9,577 nucleotides of DNA from Ardenticatenales bacterium. GTDB taxonomy: Bacteria; Chloroflexota; Anaerolineae; Ardenticatenales; Ardenticatenaceae. Positions within the stretch are counted from its first letter, which is position 1. Each line of letters begins with the position of its first letter. The position numbers and the translations under genes are program-made. The notes under the pieces are model-generated. The model was given only the letters and a program-made list of their open reading frames with translations. It was not told the origin of the DNA and ran no database searches. Positions 1 to 6,300 of the stretch are shown piece after piece. The DNA is taken from positions 1 through 9,577 of the forward strand of contig JACCSL010000522.1 in the NCBI GenBank assembly GCA_013812995.1, written 5' to 3'.

Positions 1-2
1 GG

Positions 3-569
3 CGTGGGGGAAACCTCAGCTATCGGGACAAGGACAAAATTGTTATCACGGCGAGCGGTGCGCCCCTGGGTAAACTGCTGCCCACCGACCTGGTGACACT
101 GTCGCTCCAGGGTGATCCCCTGGCCGCCGATGGGCCGCGCCGCTCCTCTGAGTGGGCGCTGCATGTGGCCGCGTATCACACGCGAAAAGAGGCCCATGTC
201 GTCCTCCATGCCCATCCTCCCAAGGCCATTGCGCTGGGCCTGCTGCATCGCTCCCTCCCCGCGCTGACGCCGGACCAGTACCTACACCTTGGCCCCCAGG
301 TGCCGCTCCTTCCCTACCTCACACCGACAACGCCCCACCTCGCGCGCGCCGTGGCGGAGACCCTGCAAGGCGCGCCCGCTGTGCTCCTCCAGAACCACGG
401 CGTTCTCGTCACTGCTCCCACCCCCGATGAGGCACATCTGCGACTTCTCTTGTTGGAAGAAGCCTGTGCTATCTTTTTGGACGCGCTCGCGGTTGGTGCC
501 CCGCACACGCTCAGCCAGAAGGAAATGGAGGCGCTGGATGAGGTGACGGGCGGACGGTACAAGTTTTAA
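3..569 (+). CDS. Class II aldolase/adducin family protein (5' partial)
   Basis: The reading frame is open from base 3, so the true start lies upstream of the window; a GTG at 93 is internal, because the preceding codons encode the family's N-terminal signature (GGNLSYRD, then ITASGAPLG at about 9-70). Family members are Zn-dependent enzymes that cleave or form C-C bonds in sugar phosphates, such as fuculose-phosphate aldolase or ribulose-phosphate epimerase. The expected metal and catalytic residues are visible: a Glu in SSEWALH (150-152), the HAH pair (207-215) and a third His in QNHGVLV (396-398). The C-terminus is complete, ending in TAA. A UbiA-family gene follows after 74 nt on the same strand, so co-transcription is likely. 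The substrate cannot be told from the sequence. The family assignment is firm; any role in quinone metabolism is only a guess from the neighbour. Confidence 0.9.
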   Translation, partial: RGGNLSYRDKDKIVITASGAPLGKLLPTDLVTLSLQGDPLAADGPRRSSEWALHVAAYHTRKEAHVVLHAHPPKAIALGLLHRSLPALTPDQYLHLGPQVPLLPYLTPTTPHLARAVAETLQGAPAVLLQNHGVLVTAPTPDEAHLRLLLLEEACAIFLDALAVGAPHTLSQKEMEALDEVTGGRYKF

Positions 570-606
570 CGGAAAGTCACCAAGTAGGCCCCTAAAGGGG
601 GAAAGT
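568..606 (+). repeat. Intergenic dispersed repeat, copy 1
   Basis: This 39-nt unit overlaps the aldolase stop codon and fills much of the aldolase-ubiA gap. It recurs in the same orientation at 8074-8119, differing by one substitution (G597 versus A8110) and by one extra 7-nt GTCAAAA unit in the distal copy. It holds a small hairpin (CCCC 589-592 with GGGG 597-600). The following bases (about 605-633) look like degenerate 7-mers. Its function is unknown. Confidence 0.85.
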
Positions 607-643
607 AACGGCAAAAGGCCAAAAGAACGACAAGGATAAAGAG

Positions 644-1528
644 ATGAAAGCGATAGACGCACAAGCATCGGGGCCGCTGGCGCAGGTCAAGGTGTTCCTC
701 GATATGATCAAATTCGAGCACACGATCTTCGCGCTGCCCTTCGCCTATATCGGCATGGTGCTGGCGGTGCGGGGCTGGCCCTCGTGGGCGGATTTTTTCT
801 GGATCACCGTCGCGATGGCCTCGGCGCGGACGCTGGCTATGGCGGTGAATCGCGTGGCAGATGCCGCGATTGATGCGCGGAACCCGCGCACTGCCGGGCG
901 GCCCATCCCGTCCGGCAAGATGAAGGCGAGCACCGTCTGGGCGCTGGCCTTTCTCTCGCTGGCGATCTTCATCCTGGCCGCGCTGAACCTGAACCCCTAC
1001 GTCTGGCCTCTTGCTCCGCTGGCGCTCTTCGCGCTCACCTTCTACAGCTACACCAAGCGCTTCACCTGGCTGTGTCACTGGTGGCTGGGGGCCACGGACG
1101 GCGCAGCCGCCGCCGGGGGCTGGGCCGCGATTCGGGGCAACCTGGACCCGATTGCCTGGCTGCTGTGGGGCGCGGTCACGACCTGGATTGCCGGCTTCGA
1201 CCTGATCTATGCCTGCCAGGATGTCGCCTTTGACCGGGCGGAGGGGTTGCACTCCTTCCCCAGCCGCTTTGGGATTGCGGCGGCGCTCAATACGGCCCGC
1301 GTCATGCATCTGCTGACGGCGCTGCTCCTGGCAGCGGTGGGCGTTGTGGCGGCGCTGGGCTGGCCCTATTGGCTGGGCTGGCTGATTGCTATTACCCTGC
1401 TGGTCTACGAGAATTCGTTGGTCAAACCCGACGATCTCTCGAAGGTGGACCTGGCCTTTTTTACGGTCAATGGGTATATTGCCGTGATTGTCTTCATCGG
1501 CACACTACTGGGGGTGTATTTTGGCTAA
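644..1528 (+). CDS. mqnP: UbiA-family prenyltransferase, MqnP-like
   Basis: This is a 294-residue integral membrane prenyltransferase, the usual UbiA length. The first Asp-rich motif is NRVADAAID (N69, D73, D77), followed by ARNPRTAGRPIPSG. The second is DLIYACQDVAFD (D186, D193, D197), followed by GLHSFPSRFG. These motifs bind the Mg-diphosphate of the polyprenyl donor. Long hydrophobic stretches between them fit 8-9 membrane helices. The NRxxD first motif and the DLIYAxQDxxFDxxEGLHSxPxRFG second motif resemble the UbiA homologues (MqnP) assigned to the futalosine route of menaquinone synthesis, rather than proteobacterial UbiA; this subfamily call is from memory of the motifs. ATG 644 is chosen for its AAGGA ribosome site (632-636). 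It follows the aldolase by 74 nt, and its 3' end overlaps the DCC gene by 8 nt, suggesting translational coupling. A haem- or other quinone-pathway UbiA paralogue is less likely. Confidence 0.85.
   Translation: MKAIDAQASGPLAQVKVFLDMIKFEHTIFALPFAYIGMVLAVRGWPSWADFFWITVAMASARTLAMAVNRVADAAIDARNPRTAGRPIPSGKMKASTVWALAFLSLAIFILAALNLNPYVWPLAPLALFALTFYSYTKRFTWLCHWWLGATDGAAAAGGWAAIRGNLDPIAWLLWGAVTTWIAGFDLIYACQDVAFDRAEGLHSFPSRFGIAAALNTARVMHLLTALLLAAVGVVAALGWPYWLGWLIAITLLVYENSLVKPDDLSKVDLAFFTVNGYIAVIVFIGTLLGVYFG
1510..1516 (+). promoter_or_regulatory. Ribosome binding site deciding the TTG 1521 start
   Basis: GGGGGTG lies 4 nt before TTG 1521, inside the end of the UbiA gene. It supports starting the DCC gene at 1521, upstream of both in-frame TGA codons, rather than at ATG 1575, where the preceding bases (CGGACACG) offer no comparable purine-rich site. 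Confidence 0.55.
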
Positions 1529-1892
1529 GCCATTACTGATCTTTGACGGCCACTGAGGCTTCTGAACGGACACGATGCGTCTCGTGAAGACGCTTGATAT
1601 TACCAACCGACTAGACATTGCTCCCTTCCAGGACACCGAGGCCCTGGCACGGGCGGGGCTGACGGCTGACGAGGGCGGAAGCGCCGCCTGGCTCCTTTTG
1701 CCGCATGGCGCACGCTACCGAGGCGCGGCGGCGATGTGGGCCGCCCTCGCGGTGGTTTTGCCCATTCTGGGCGATGTGCTCCTGGCAATCTACCACCTGC
1801 CCGGCATCCGCGCGCTCCAGGATGCCGCCTATCGCTGGGTGGCCACCAACCGGAGACGTTTTCCCAGTGGCCCTCCCTATTTGGAGGAGTAA
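1521..1892 (+). CDS. Predicted selenoprotein: DCC/DUF393 thiol-disulfide oxidoreductase with UxxU site
   Basis: Read from TTG 1521, the frame gives 123 residues of a DCC-family (DUF393) protein. The N-terminus is AKPLLIFDGH-X-GF-X-TDTMRL, with X = TGA at 1554-1556 (residue 12) and 1563-1565 (residue 15). The family normally has DGxCxxC there, its redox motif. The rest is intact: APFQ (34-37), YRGAAAM (66-72) and the C-terminal LPGIR..AAYRWVATNR block (93-111). There is no other Cys in the protein, and the frame has no other stop before TAA 1890-1892. TGA ends two other genes in this window, so it is not globally reassigned. Two third-base TGC/TGT-to-TGA differences landing exactly on both active-site cysteines are best explained by selenocysteine insertion (UxxU). 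A Cys-charged opal suppressor is an alternative; a pseudogene is less likely. The start overlaps the UbiA stop by 8 nt. The family's physiological partner is not established. Confidence 0.78.
1573..1596 (+). promoter_or_regulatory. Candidate bacterial SECIS hairpin
   Basis: By eye, 1577-1582 (GCGTCT) pairs with 1588-1593 (AGACGC) around the loop CGTGA. Below it U1576 bulges, and A1575-U1594, G1574-U1595 and C1573-G1596 extend the stem. A bulged U on the 5' side and a G in the first two loop bases are features of known bacterial SECIS elements. The loop G lies 27 nt after the first TGA and 18 nt after the second, within the usual spacing. A competing fold, CACGA 1571-1575 with TCGTG 1582-1586, also exists. 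No energy calculation was possible. Confidence 0.5.
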
Positions 1893-1894
1893 AA

Positions 1895-1940
1895 AAGCGT
1901 AAAACGTAATGCGTAACAGTAGGCATTACGTTTTACGTTT
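1895..1940. terminator. Hairpin after the DCC gene, possible terminator, made of 7-mers
   Basis: Bases 1898-1912 pair perfectly with 1923-1937 (15 bp) around a 10-nt loop; a G-U pair and two A-U pairs extend it to 18 bp. It starts 3 nt after the DCC stop and is flanked by an A-run on the left and TTT on the right, so it could stop transcription, though the stem is AT-rich and the T-tract is short. It is also built of 7-nt units: CGTAANN at 1898, 1905 and 1912, then TTACGTT at 1926 and 1933. Confidence 0.6.
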
Positions 1941-2121
1941 CTGGTTCTGATAGAATTTGTAGTTGAGGGGTGGCTCTGCGTGGTGGCCCTCTCCCCGGCC
2001 TTCGGCCGCCCCTCTCCCGATATCGGGAGAGGGGACACGGAGCGAAGCGACGTGGGGGAGAGGGCTCGCATGGCACGCGGCCCCTCTTCCATACCACAAA
2101 TTCCGTCAGAAGCAGTTACGT
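1935..2121. mobile_element. MITE-like non-coding inverted-repeat element
   Basis: The ends 1935-1963 and 2093-2121 are imperfect inverted repeats of 29 nt with 23 matches, sharing TTCTGA and GAATTTGT. Between them lies the nested palindrome at 1986-2065. The 187-nt element has no convincing coding content; a frame open across it is an upstream extension of the cyclase ORF without a start signal. ACGTTTT units lie at both outer edges (1929-1940 and 2118-2145). No clear target-site duplication is visible, so mobility is inference. Confidence 0.5.
1986..2065. repeat. Nested palindromic repeat (cruciform-type)
   Basis: The outer arms GCCCTCTCCCC (1986-1996) and GGGGAGAGGGC (2055-2065) are perfectly complementary. 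Inside are a small GGCC-TTC-GGCC hairpin (1997-2007), a perfect 26-nt palindrome centred on GATATC (2009-2034) and a short GCGAAGC-containing segment. The whole can fold as a branched cruciform. Repeats of this CCCTCTCC/GGAGAGGG type are common between genes in many GC-rich bacteria. Confidence 0.7.
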
Positions 2122-2145
2122 TTTACGTTTTACGTTTTACGTTTT
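2118..2145 (+). repeat. Four tandem ACGTTTT heptamers
   Basis: Four perfect copies of ACGTTTT run to within 5 nt of the cyclase ribosome binding site. The same heptamer, in both orientations, builds the hairpin at 1898-1937. The array lies in the cyclase 5' leader, so copy-number change could alter leader length or promoter geometry. Confidence 0.9.
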
Positions 2146-2163
2146 GGAATAGGAGCCTTTTTG

Positions 2164-5100
2164 ATGCCGGAGCGTGCAGAACTCGAAAACGCGATGCGCC
2201 ACCTGGAAACGCTGCGCCCCACCCTGGGCAATGCGGCGGTGGACGCAGCGCTCATGGGCGTGCGGCAACGGTTGGCCGTGCTCCATGCGGCGGGGCCAGA
2301 CAGCGAGAAACGCAAGCAGGTCACGGTGCTCTTCGCGGATCTGGTCAGCTTCACCTCCATGTCCGAGAGAATGGACCCCGAGGAGATGCGCAATATTGTT
2401 GATCGCTACTTCCAGCATGTGACAGAGCCCATTGTCCGCCTGGGAGGACACGTCGAGAAATACATCGGGGATGCGATCATGGCTGTGTTCGGAGTTCCAA
2501 CGGCCACGGAGAACGAACCCGAGCACGCCATCTCGGCCGCGCTGGCGATGCAGCAGGCGCTGAACGCCTTCAATGATGAACTAGAGCAGGAGCGGGGCAT
2601 TCGCCTGGGAATGCGAGTGGGAATCAACACAGGTCTGGTCGTGCTCGGCTATCTCGGCGGGCGTACGGAGCGGGATATCACGGTGGTGGGCGATGCCGTC
2701 AACGTGGCGAGCCGCCTGCAAGAGGCCGCGCCCGTGGGTGGGGTCCTGATCTCGCACGAGACGTACCGCCATGTGCGCGGAATCTTCACCGTTCATTCCA
2801 GGGGTGCTCTCCAGGTCAAGGGCAAGGCGGATCCCATCCAGGTCTATGTCGTTACAGCGACCAAGCCGCGCGCTTTCCGGCTCCCCACGCGCGGCGTCGA
2901 GGGCATCGAGACGCGCATGGTGGGGCGCGAGGTGGAACTCCAGCAGCTCCAGCAGACCCTCCATACCGCCATCGAGGGGCGCACAGCCCATCTGGTCACG
3001 GTCATCGGCGAGGCGGGGGTGGGCAAATCGCGCCTGCTCTACGAGTTCACCAACTGGCTGGAGTTGCTGCCCGTTCAGGTGCGCTTCTTCAAGGGCCGTG
3101 CCAGCCAGGAGATGATGCAGCTTCCCTACGCCCTGCTTCGCAACCTCTTTGCCTTTCGCTTCGAGATTCAGGACAGCGACTCGGGGGCGGTGGCGCGCGA
3201 GAAGCTAGTACAGGGGATTGTCTCGTTTGGAGGCGAGGAAGAGGCAGCGCACTTCATCGGGCACCTGATCGGCTTCGATTTCTCGGTCAGCCCCCACCTG
3301 CAAGGGCTTCTGGGCGCACCGCAGCAGCTCTACCAGCGCGCCGTGGAGCACATCATTGCCCTGTTTCGCAGAGTGGCGCAGGCGCGTACCGCTGTGATCT
3401 TCCTGGAGGATATTCATTGGGCAGATGAAACCTCCCTCTCCCTCTTTACCCAGCTCCTCCATGCCTGCGCCGACCTTCCCTTACTGCTCGTTTCCCTCAC
3501 CCGCCGCTCCCTCTTCGAGCGGCGGCCCGCGTGGGGTGTGGCCGAGGAGACGGCATCTTCCATGCCGCGTGTGACACGGATGGAACTCCAACTTCTCTCC
3601 CAGAAGCAGAGCCAGCAACTGGTGGGAGAGATTCTACAACGGGTGGATGACGTACCCGCCGACCTGGAACAACTCATCATCAAGACAGCCGAGGGCAACC
3701 CCTTCTATGTGGAGGAGTTGATCAAGATGCTGATCGAGGATGAGGTGATCGTCAAAGGGGAAGAGCGGTGGCGTGTCGACCTCGGCCATCTTAGCCAGAT
3801 CCATGTGCCCCCAACGCTCGTGGGTGTGCTCCAGGCCCGCCTGGATCGACTCCCCCTGGCGGAGCGCACCACTCTCCAACGGGCCTCGGTGGTGGGTCGA
3901 ACCTTCTGGGATCAGATCGTCCAGCAGTTGACCTCCGAGAGCAGCGAGGCCACGAACAATGTGGACGACCTGCTGGGCTCGTTACGGGGCCGTGAGCTTA
4001 TCTATGGGCGCGAGGCGTCGGCCTTTATGGGCACGCAGGAGTATATCTTCAAACATGCCCTGCTGCGCGATGTCACGTATGAGAGCGTGCTCAAGCGGCT
4101 GCGGCGGGGCTATCATGCGCGCGTGGCGCGCTGGCTGGTGGAGCGGAGCGGGGAGCGCATCAACGAGTATGTGGGGCTGATCGCCGATCACTATGAGCGC
4201 GCGGGCTCCAGCGAACTCGCTGCCGCCTACCTGTGCCAGGCCGGGGAGCAGGCGCTTCAGATCAGCGCCCTGCGCGAGGCACGGACCTTCTTCGAGCGGG
4301 CACTGCTGCTGGTCTGCAATGAGCCCCGCCCGACATCACGGCTGGCCCATTGGCAGCGACTGCTCACTCGCCATCTCGGCCATACGCACTTTTTGATGGG
4401 CAACTCTGGCCTGGCGCGTCAGCGACTAGAGGAGAGCCTTGTGCTGGCGCGGCGCAGCGAGGATCAGCGCTCCTACGTCACCACCCTCAGCCTGCTGAGC
4501 CGCGTGACCATCGAGCTGGGCGACTACGCCCAGGCGGAGAGCTACATCGAAGAGTGTCTCTCCCTGGCCCGCGAGCTGGATGATCGCAGCGGCCTCGTGG
4601 ACATCCTGCGCAACCTGGGAAATCTCTGCTTCAGCCGGGGAGCCTACGAGCAGGCCCAGCGCCACTACCAGGCAAGTCTTACCGTGGGGCAGGACATTGG
4701 GTACCAAGCCGGCATCACCAAGGCGCTCTGCAACCTGGGGCGGCTCGCCATCGACATGGGGGAGTATGAGCCCGCCCGCGCGTACCTGGAGGAAGGGTTG
4801 AGGGTGGGAACGGTCCTGGGAGATCGCGTCCTCATTGCCTACCTGCTGGGCGACCTGGGGCAGGTCGCGTTTTATCAAGGCCGATATGAGGACGCCCCAA
4901 CTCGCTACGAGGAGAGCCTTGCTATCCGGCGCGAGATCGGTGACCAGGAGGGCTCCGCCAAGATTCGGACCTTTCTGGGGGATCGGGCGCTCGCTCTGGG
5001 CCACATTGAGGAGGCGCTGGGCCACTATGCGGAGAGCCTTGCCATTCGCCAGGGAATTGGCTACAAATGGGGCATCGCCGTGTCGATGGCTAAGCTGGGC

Positions 5101-5463
5101 ACACTGGCTTGTGTGCAGGGAAATTACTCGGAAGCCGCGCTGCTGCTGTACGAGGCACTCGCGGGGATTATCGCTATCGGGGCGATCCCTAAAGCCCTCC
5201 TGATCCTCTTTGCCATTGCTACCCTCCATGCGCGCCTGGGCCACCGGGAGCGAGCCCTGGAACTATTAGGGCTGATCCTGCATCATCCGGCCAGCGATGT
5301 CTGCGAGACAAAGGGGCCGGCCAGCGCGCTCCTGGCCGAACTATCCGACGGCTTGCCCCCGGAGCGCGTCACAGTCCTGCTGGAGCAGGGACGGAACCGA
5401 GAGATTGAACAGATCATAACGGAGCTTCTGGCCGCACCAATCGGCCTGGGGGAGAGCCTGTGA
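2164..5463 (+). CDS. Class III adenylate cyclase-AAA ATPase-TPR multidomain protein
   Basis: This 1,099-residue soluble sensor/signalling protein starts at ATG 2164, preceded by AGGAG (2151-2155). After a short helical N-terminus, residues about 50-230 form a class III nucleotidyl cyclase: metal Asps D59 (FADLVSFT) and D103 (EKYIGDAIMAVFG), adenine-selecting K99 and D171, and transition-state N180 and R184 (VNVASRL). All are present, so it should make cAMP from ATP. From about 252 (GREVELQQL) comes a STAND/AAA_16-type ATPase with Walker A GEAGVGKS (282-289) and Walker B/sensor VIFLEDIHWAD (411-421). From about 765 to 1010 there are five to six TPR-like repeats of about 40 residues (GDYAQAESYIEE, GAYEQAQRHYQ, GEYEPARAYLEE, GRYEDAPTRYEE, GHIEEALGHYAE). 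The architecture suggests ligand or protein binding by the TPRs gating cyclase output. No membrane segment was seen. The stop overlaps the SDR start. Guanylate specificity is less likely given K/D. Confidence 0.93.
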   Translation: MPERAELENAMRHLETLRPTLGNAAVDAALMGVRQRLAVLHAAGPDSEKRKQVTVLFADLVSFTSMSERMDPEEMRNIVDRYFQHVTEPIVRLGGHVEKYIGDAIMAVFGVPTATENEPEHAISAALAMQQALNAFNDELEQERGIRLGMRVGINTGLVVLGYLGGRTERDITVVGDAVNVASRLQEAAPVGGVLISHETYRHVRGIFTVHSRGALQVKGKADPIQVYVVTATKPRAFRLPTRGVEGIETRMVGREVELQQLQQTLHTAIEGRTAHLVTVIGEAGVGKSRLLYEFTNWLELLPVQVRFFKGRASQEMMQLPYALLRNLFAFRFEIQDSDSGAVAREKLVQGIVSFGGEEEAAHFIGHLIGFDFSVSPHLQGLLGAPQQLYQRAVEHIIALFRRVAQARTAVIFLEDIHWADETSLSLFTQLLHACADLPLLLVSLTRRSLFERRPAWGVAEETASSMPRVTRMELQLLSQKQSQQLVGEILQRVDDVPADLEQLIIKTAEGNPFYVEELIKMLIEDEVIVKGEERWRVDLGHLSQIHVPPTLVGVLQARLDRLPLAERTTLQRASVVGRTFWDQIVQQLTSESSEATNNVDDLLGSLRGRELIYGREASAFMGTQEYIFKHALLRDVTYESVLKRLRRGYHARVARWLVERSGERINEYVGLIADHYERAGSSELAAAYLCQAGEQALQISALREARTFFERALLLVCNEPRPTSRLAHWQRLLTRHLGHTHFLMGNSGLARQRLEESLVLARRSEDQRSYVTTLSLLSRVTIELGDYAQAESYIEECLSLARELDDRSGLVDILRNLGNLCFSRGAYEQAQRHYQASLTVGQDIGYQAGITKALCNLGRLAIDMGEYEPARAYLEEGLRVGTVLGDRVLIAYLLGDLGQVAFYQGRYEDAPTRYEESLAIRREIGDQEGSAKIRTFLGDRALALGHIEEALGHYAESLAIRQGIGYKWGIAVSMAKLGTLACVQGNYSEAALLLYEALAGIIAIGAIPKALLILFAIATLHARLGHRERALELLGLILHHPASDVCETKGPASALLAELSDGLPPERVTVLLEQGRNREIEQIITELLAAPIGLGESL

Positions 5464-6230
5464 GTAATAATTTTGCAAGTCTGAAAGGCGAGATCGCCAT
5501 TGTGACGGGTGCGGGACGGGGCATCGGCCGCGCCATCGCGCTGGAACTGGCACGGGCCGGGGCCTGGGTGGCCGCGAATGACATCGACGCGACCTCGGCG
5601 CAGGAGACGACGACCCTGCTGCGCGACCAGCAGTTCAAGGCACTCTCGCTGCCCAGCGATGTGAGCCACGAGGCTGAGGTGCAACGCATGGTCGCGCATG
5701 TGGTGAAGGTCTGGGGCGACGTGACAATTCTTGTCAACAACGCGGGCATTGAGCCCAAGGCCAGTGTGCTGGAGATGGAAACCGAGGTTTTCCGTCGCAC
5801 CCTCGCCGTGAATCTCACGGGCACCTTCCTCATGACGCGCGAGGTGGGCCGAGTGATGCGCAACGGTGGGCGCGGCGGCTCGATCATCAACATCGCGAGC
5901 ATCGCCGGGGTACAGAGCTGGTTGCCTCATGGGTCCAACTACACGGCCTCGAAGGGTGGCATGTTTGGCTTTGCCAAAGAGGCCGCTCGCGAGCTAGCGG
6001 CCTATCGCATTCGTGTCAACACCGTTTGCCCCGGCGTCATTGTCACGCCCATGACAGAAGAATCCCGCCAGGATCCTGCGATCATGGCGCGCTGGGAGCA
6101 GGAAATCCCTCTGCAACGGCTCGGTCAACCCGAGGAGGTGGCCGCTGTCGTGCGCTTCCTTGCCAGCAAGGAGGCCAGCTACATCACCGCGCAGACCATC
6201 TTCGTGGATGGTGGTAAGCAACCACATTAG
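5460..6230 (+). CDS. Short-chain dehydrogenase/reductase, classical, NAD-type
   Basis: This is a 256-residue classical SDR oxidoreductase. The Rossmann motif TGAGRGIG is at 16-23 and NNAG at 93-96. The catalytic set is N118, S147, Y161 and K165 (YTASK), with PG at 191-192 and a C-terminal FVDGG. An Asp at the end of beta-2 (D41 in ANDID) favours NAD(H) over NADP(H). The sequence resembles the FabG/glucose-dehydrogenase-like group, but the substrate cannot be assigned. The start is GTG 5460, overlapping the cyclase TGA as GTGA, with GGGGGAG (5449-5455) as ribosome site, so translation is probably coupled to the cyclase. It ends 70 nt before a convergent small gene, with a hairpin between them. 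Confidence 0.92.
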   Translation: MSNNFASLKGEIAIVTGAGRGIGRAIALELARAGAWVAANDIDATSAQETTTLLRDQQFKALSLPSDVSHEAEVQRMVAHVVKVWGDVTILVNNAGIEPKASVLEMETEVFRRTLAVNLTGTFLMTREVGRVMRNGGRGGSIINIASIAGVQSWLPHGSNYTASKGGMFGFAKEAARELAAYRIRVNTVCPGVIVTPMTEESRQDPAIMARWEQEIPLQRLGQPEEVAAVVRFLASKEASYITAQTIFVDGGKQPH

Positions 6231-6235
6231 AGCAA

Positions 6236-6276
6236 TCAGCTACGGCGCGGCCTTATGGGCCGTAAGCCGTAGCTGA
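6236..6276. terminator. Inverted repeat between convergent genes, possible terminator
   Basis: TCAGCTACGGC (6236-6246) pairs perfectly with GCCGTAGCTGA (6266-6276), and an inner CGGCC/GGCCG stem (6248-6252 with 6258-6262) sits within. It begins 5 nt after the SDR stop and could end transcription from both sides, but there is no T-tract. CAATCAGC (6233-6240) can alternatively pair with GCTGATTG (6286-6293). Confidence 0.55.
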
Positions 6277-6299
6277 AAGCTGACCGCTGATTGTTGATC
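6272..6299. repeat. Degenerate GCTGANN heptamer array
   Basis: Four consecutive 7-nt units read GCTGAAA, GCTGACC, GCTGATT and GTTGATC. This is a third family of 7-bp units in the window, again abutting an inverted repeat and again between genes. Confidence 0.55.
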
Positions 6300-6300
6300 G

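Noticed and set aside
93..569. Aldolase starting at GTG 93
   Set aside because: The frame is open to the left edge and the upstream codons encode the conserved GGNLSYRD and ITASG motifs.
566..1309. Long minus-strand ORF opposite the UbiA gene
   Set aside because: Arg/Pro/Gly-rich antisense shadow of a well-identified gene, with no recognisable domain.
1554..1565. Genome-wide reassignment of UGA to an amino acid
   Set aside because: TGA is the natural stop for the cyclase (5461-5463) and DUF1361 (8894-8896) genes, at family-typical C-termini.
1575..1892. A 105-residue protein starting at ATG 1575
   Set aside because: It begins in the middle of the DCC domain, after the active site, and lacks a ribosome site. 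The upstream continuation through two TGA codons matches the family exactly.
2118..2145. CRISPR array
   Set aside because: The units are 7 nt, directly abutting, with no spacers.
1963..2163. N-terminal extension of the cyclase to 1,166 residues
   Set aside because: The extra 67 codons translate the MITE-like repeat and the ACGTTTT array; a good ribosome site precedes ATG 2164.
4426..5244. 272-codon minus-strand ORF opposite the TPR region
   Set aside because: Antisense shadow in high-GC DNA; its repetitive look mirrors the TPR repeats.
5283..5930. 215-codon minus-strand ORF opposite the cyclase end and SDR
   Set aside because: It overlaps two firmly identified genes, has no family resemblance and no start signal.
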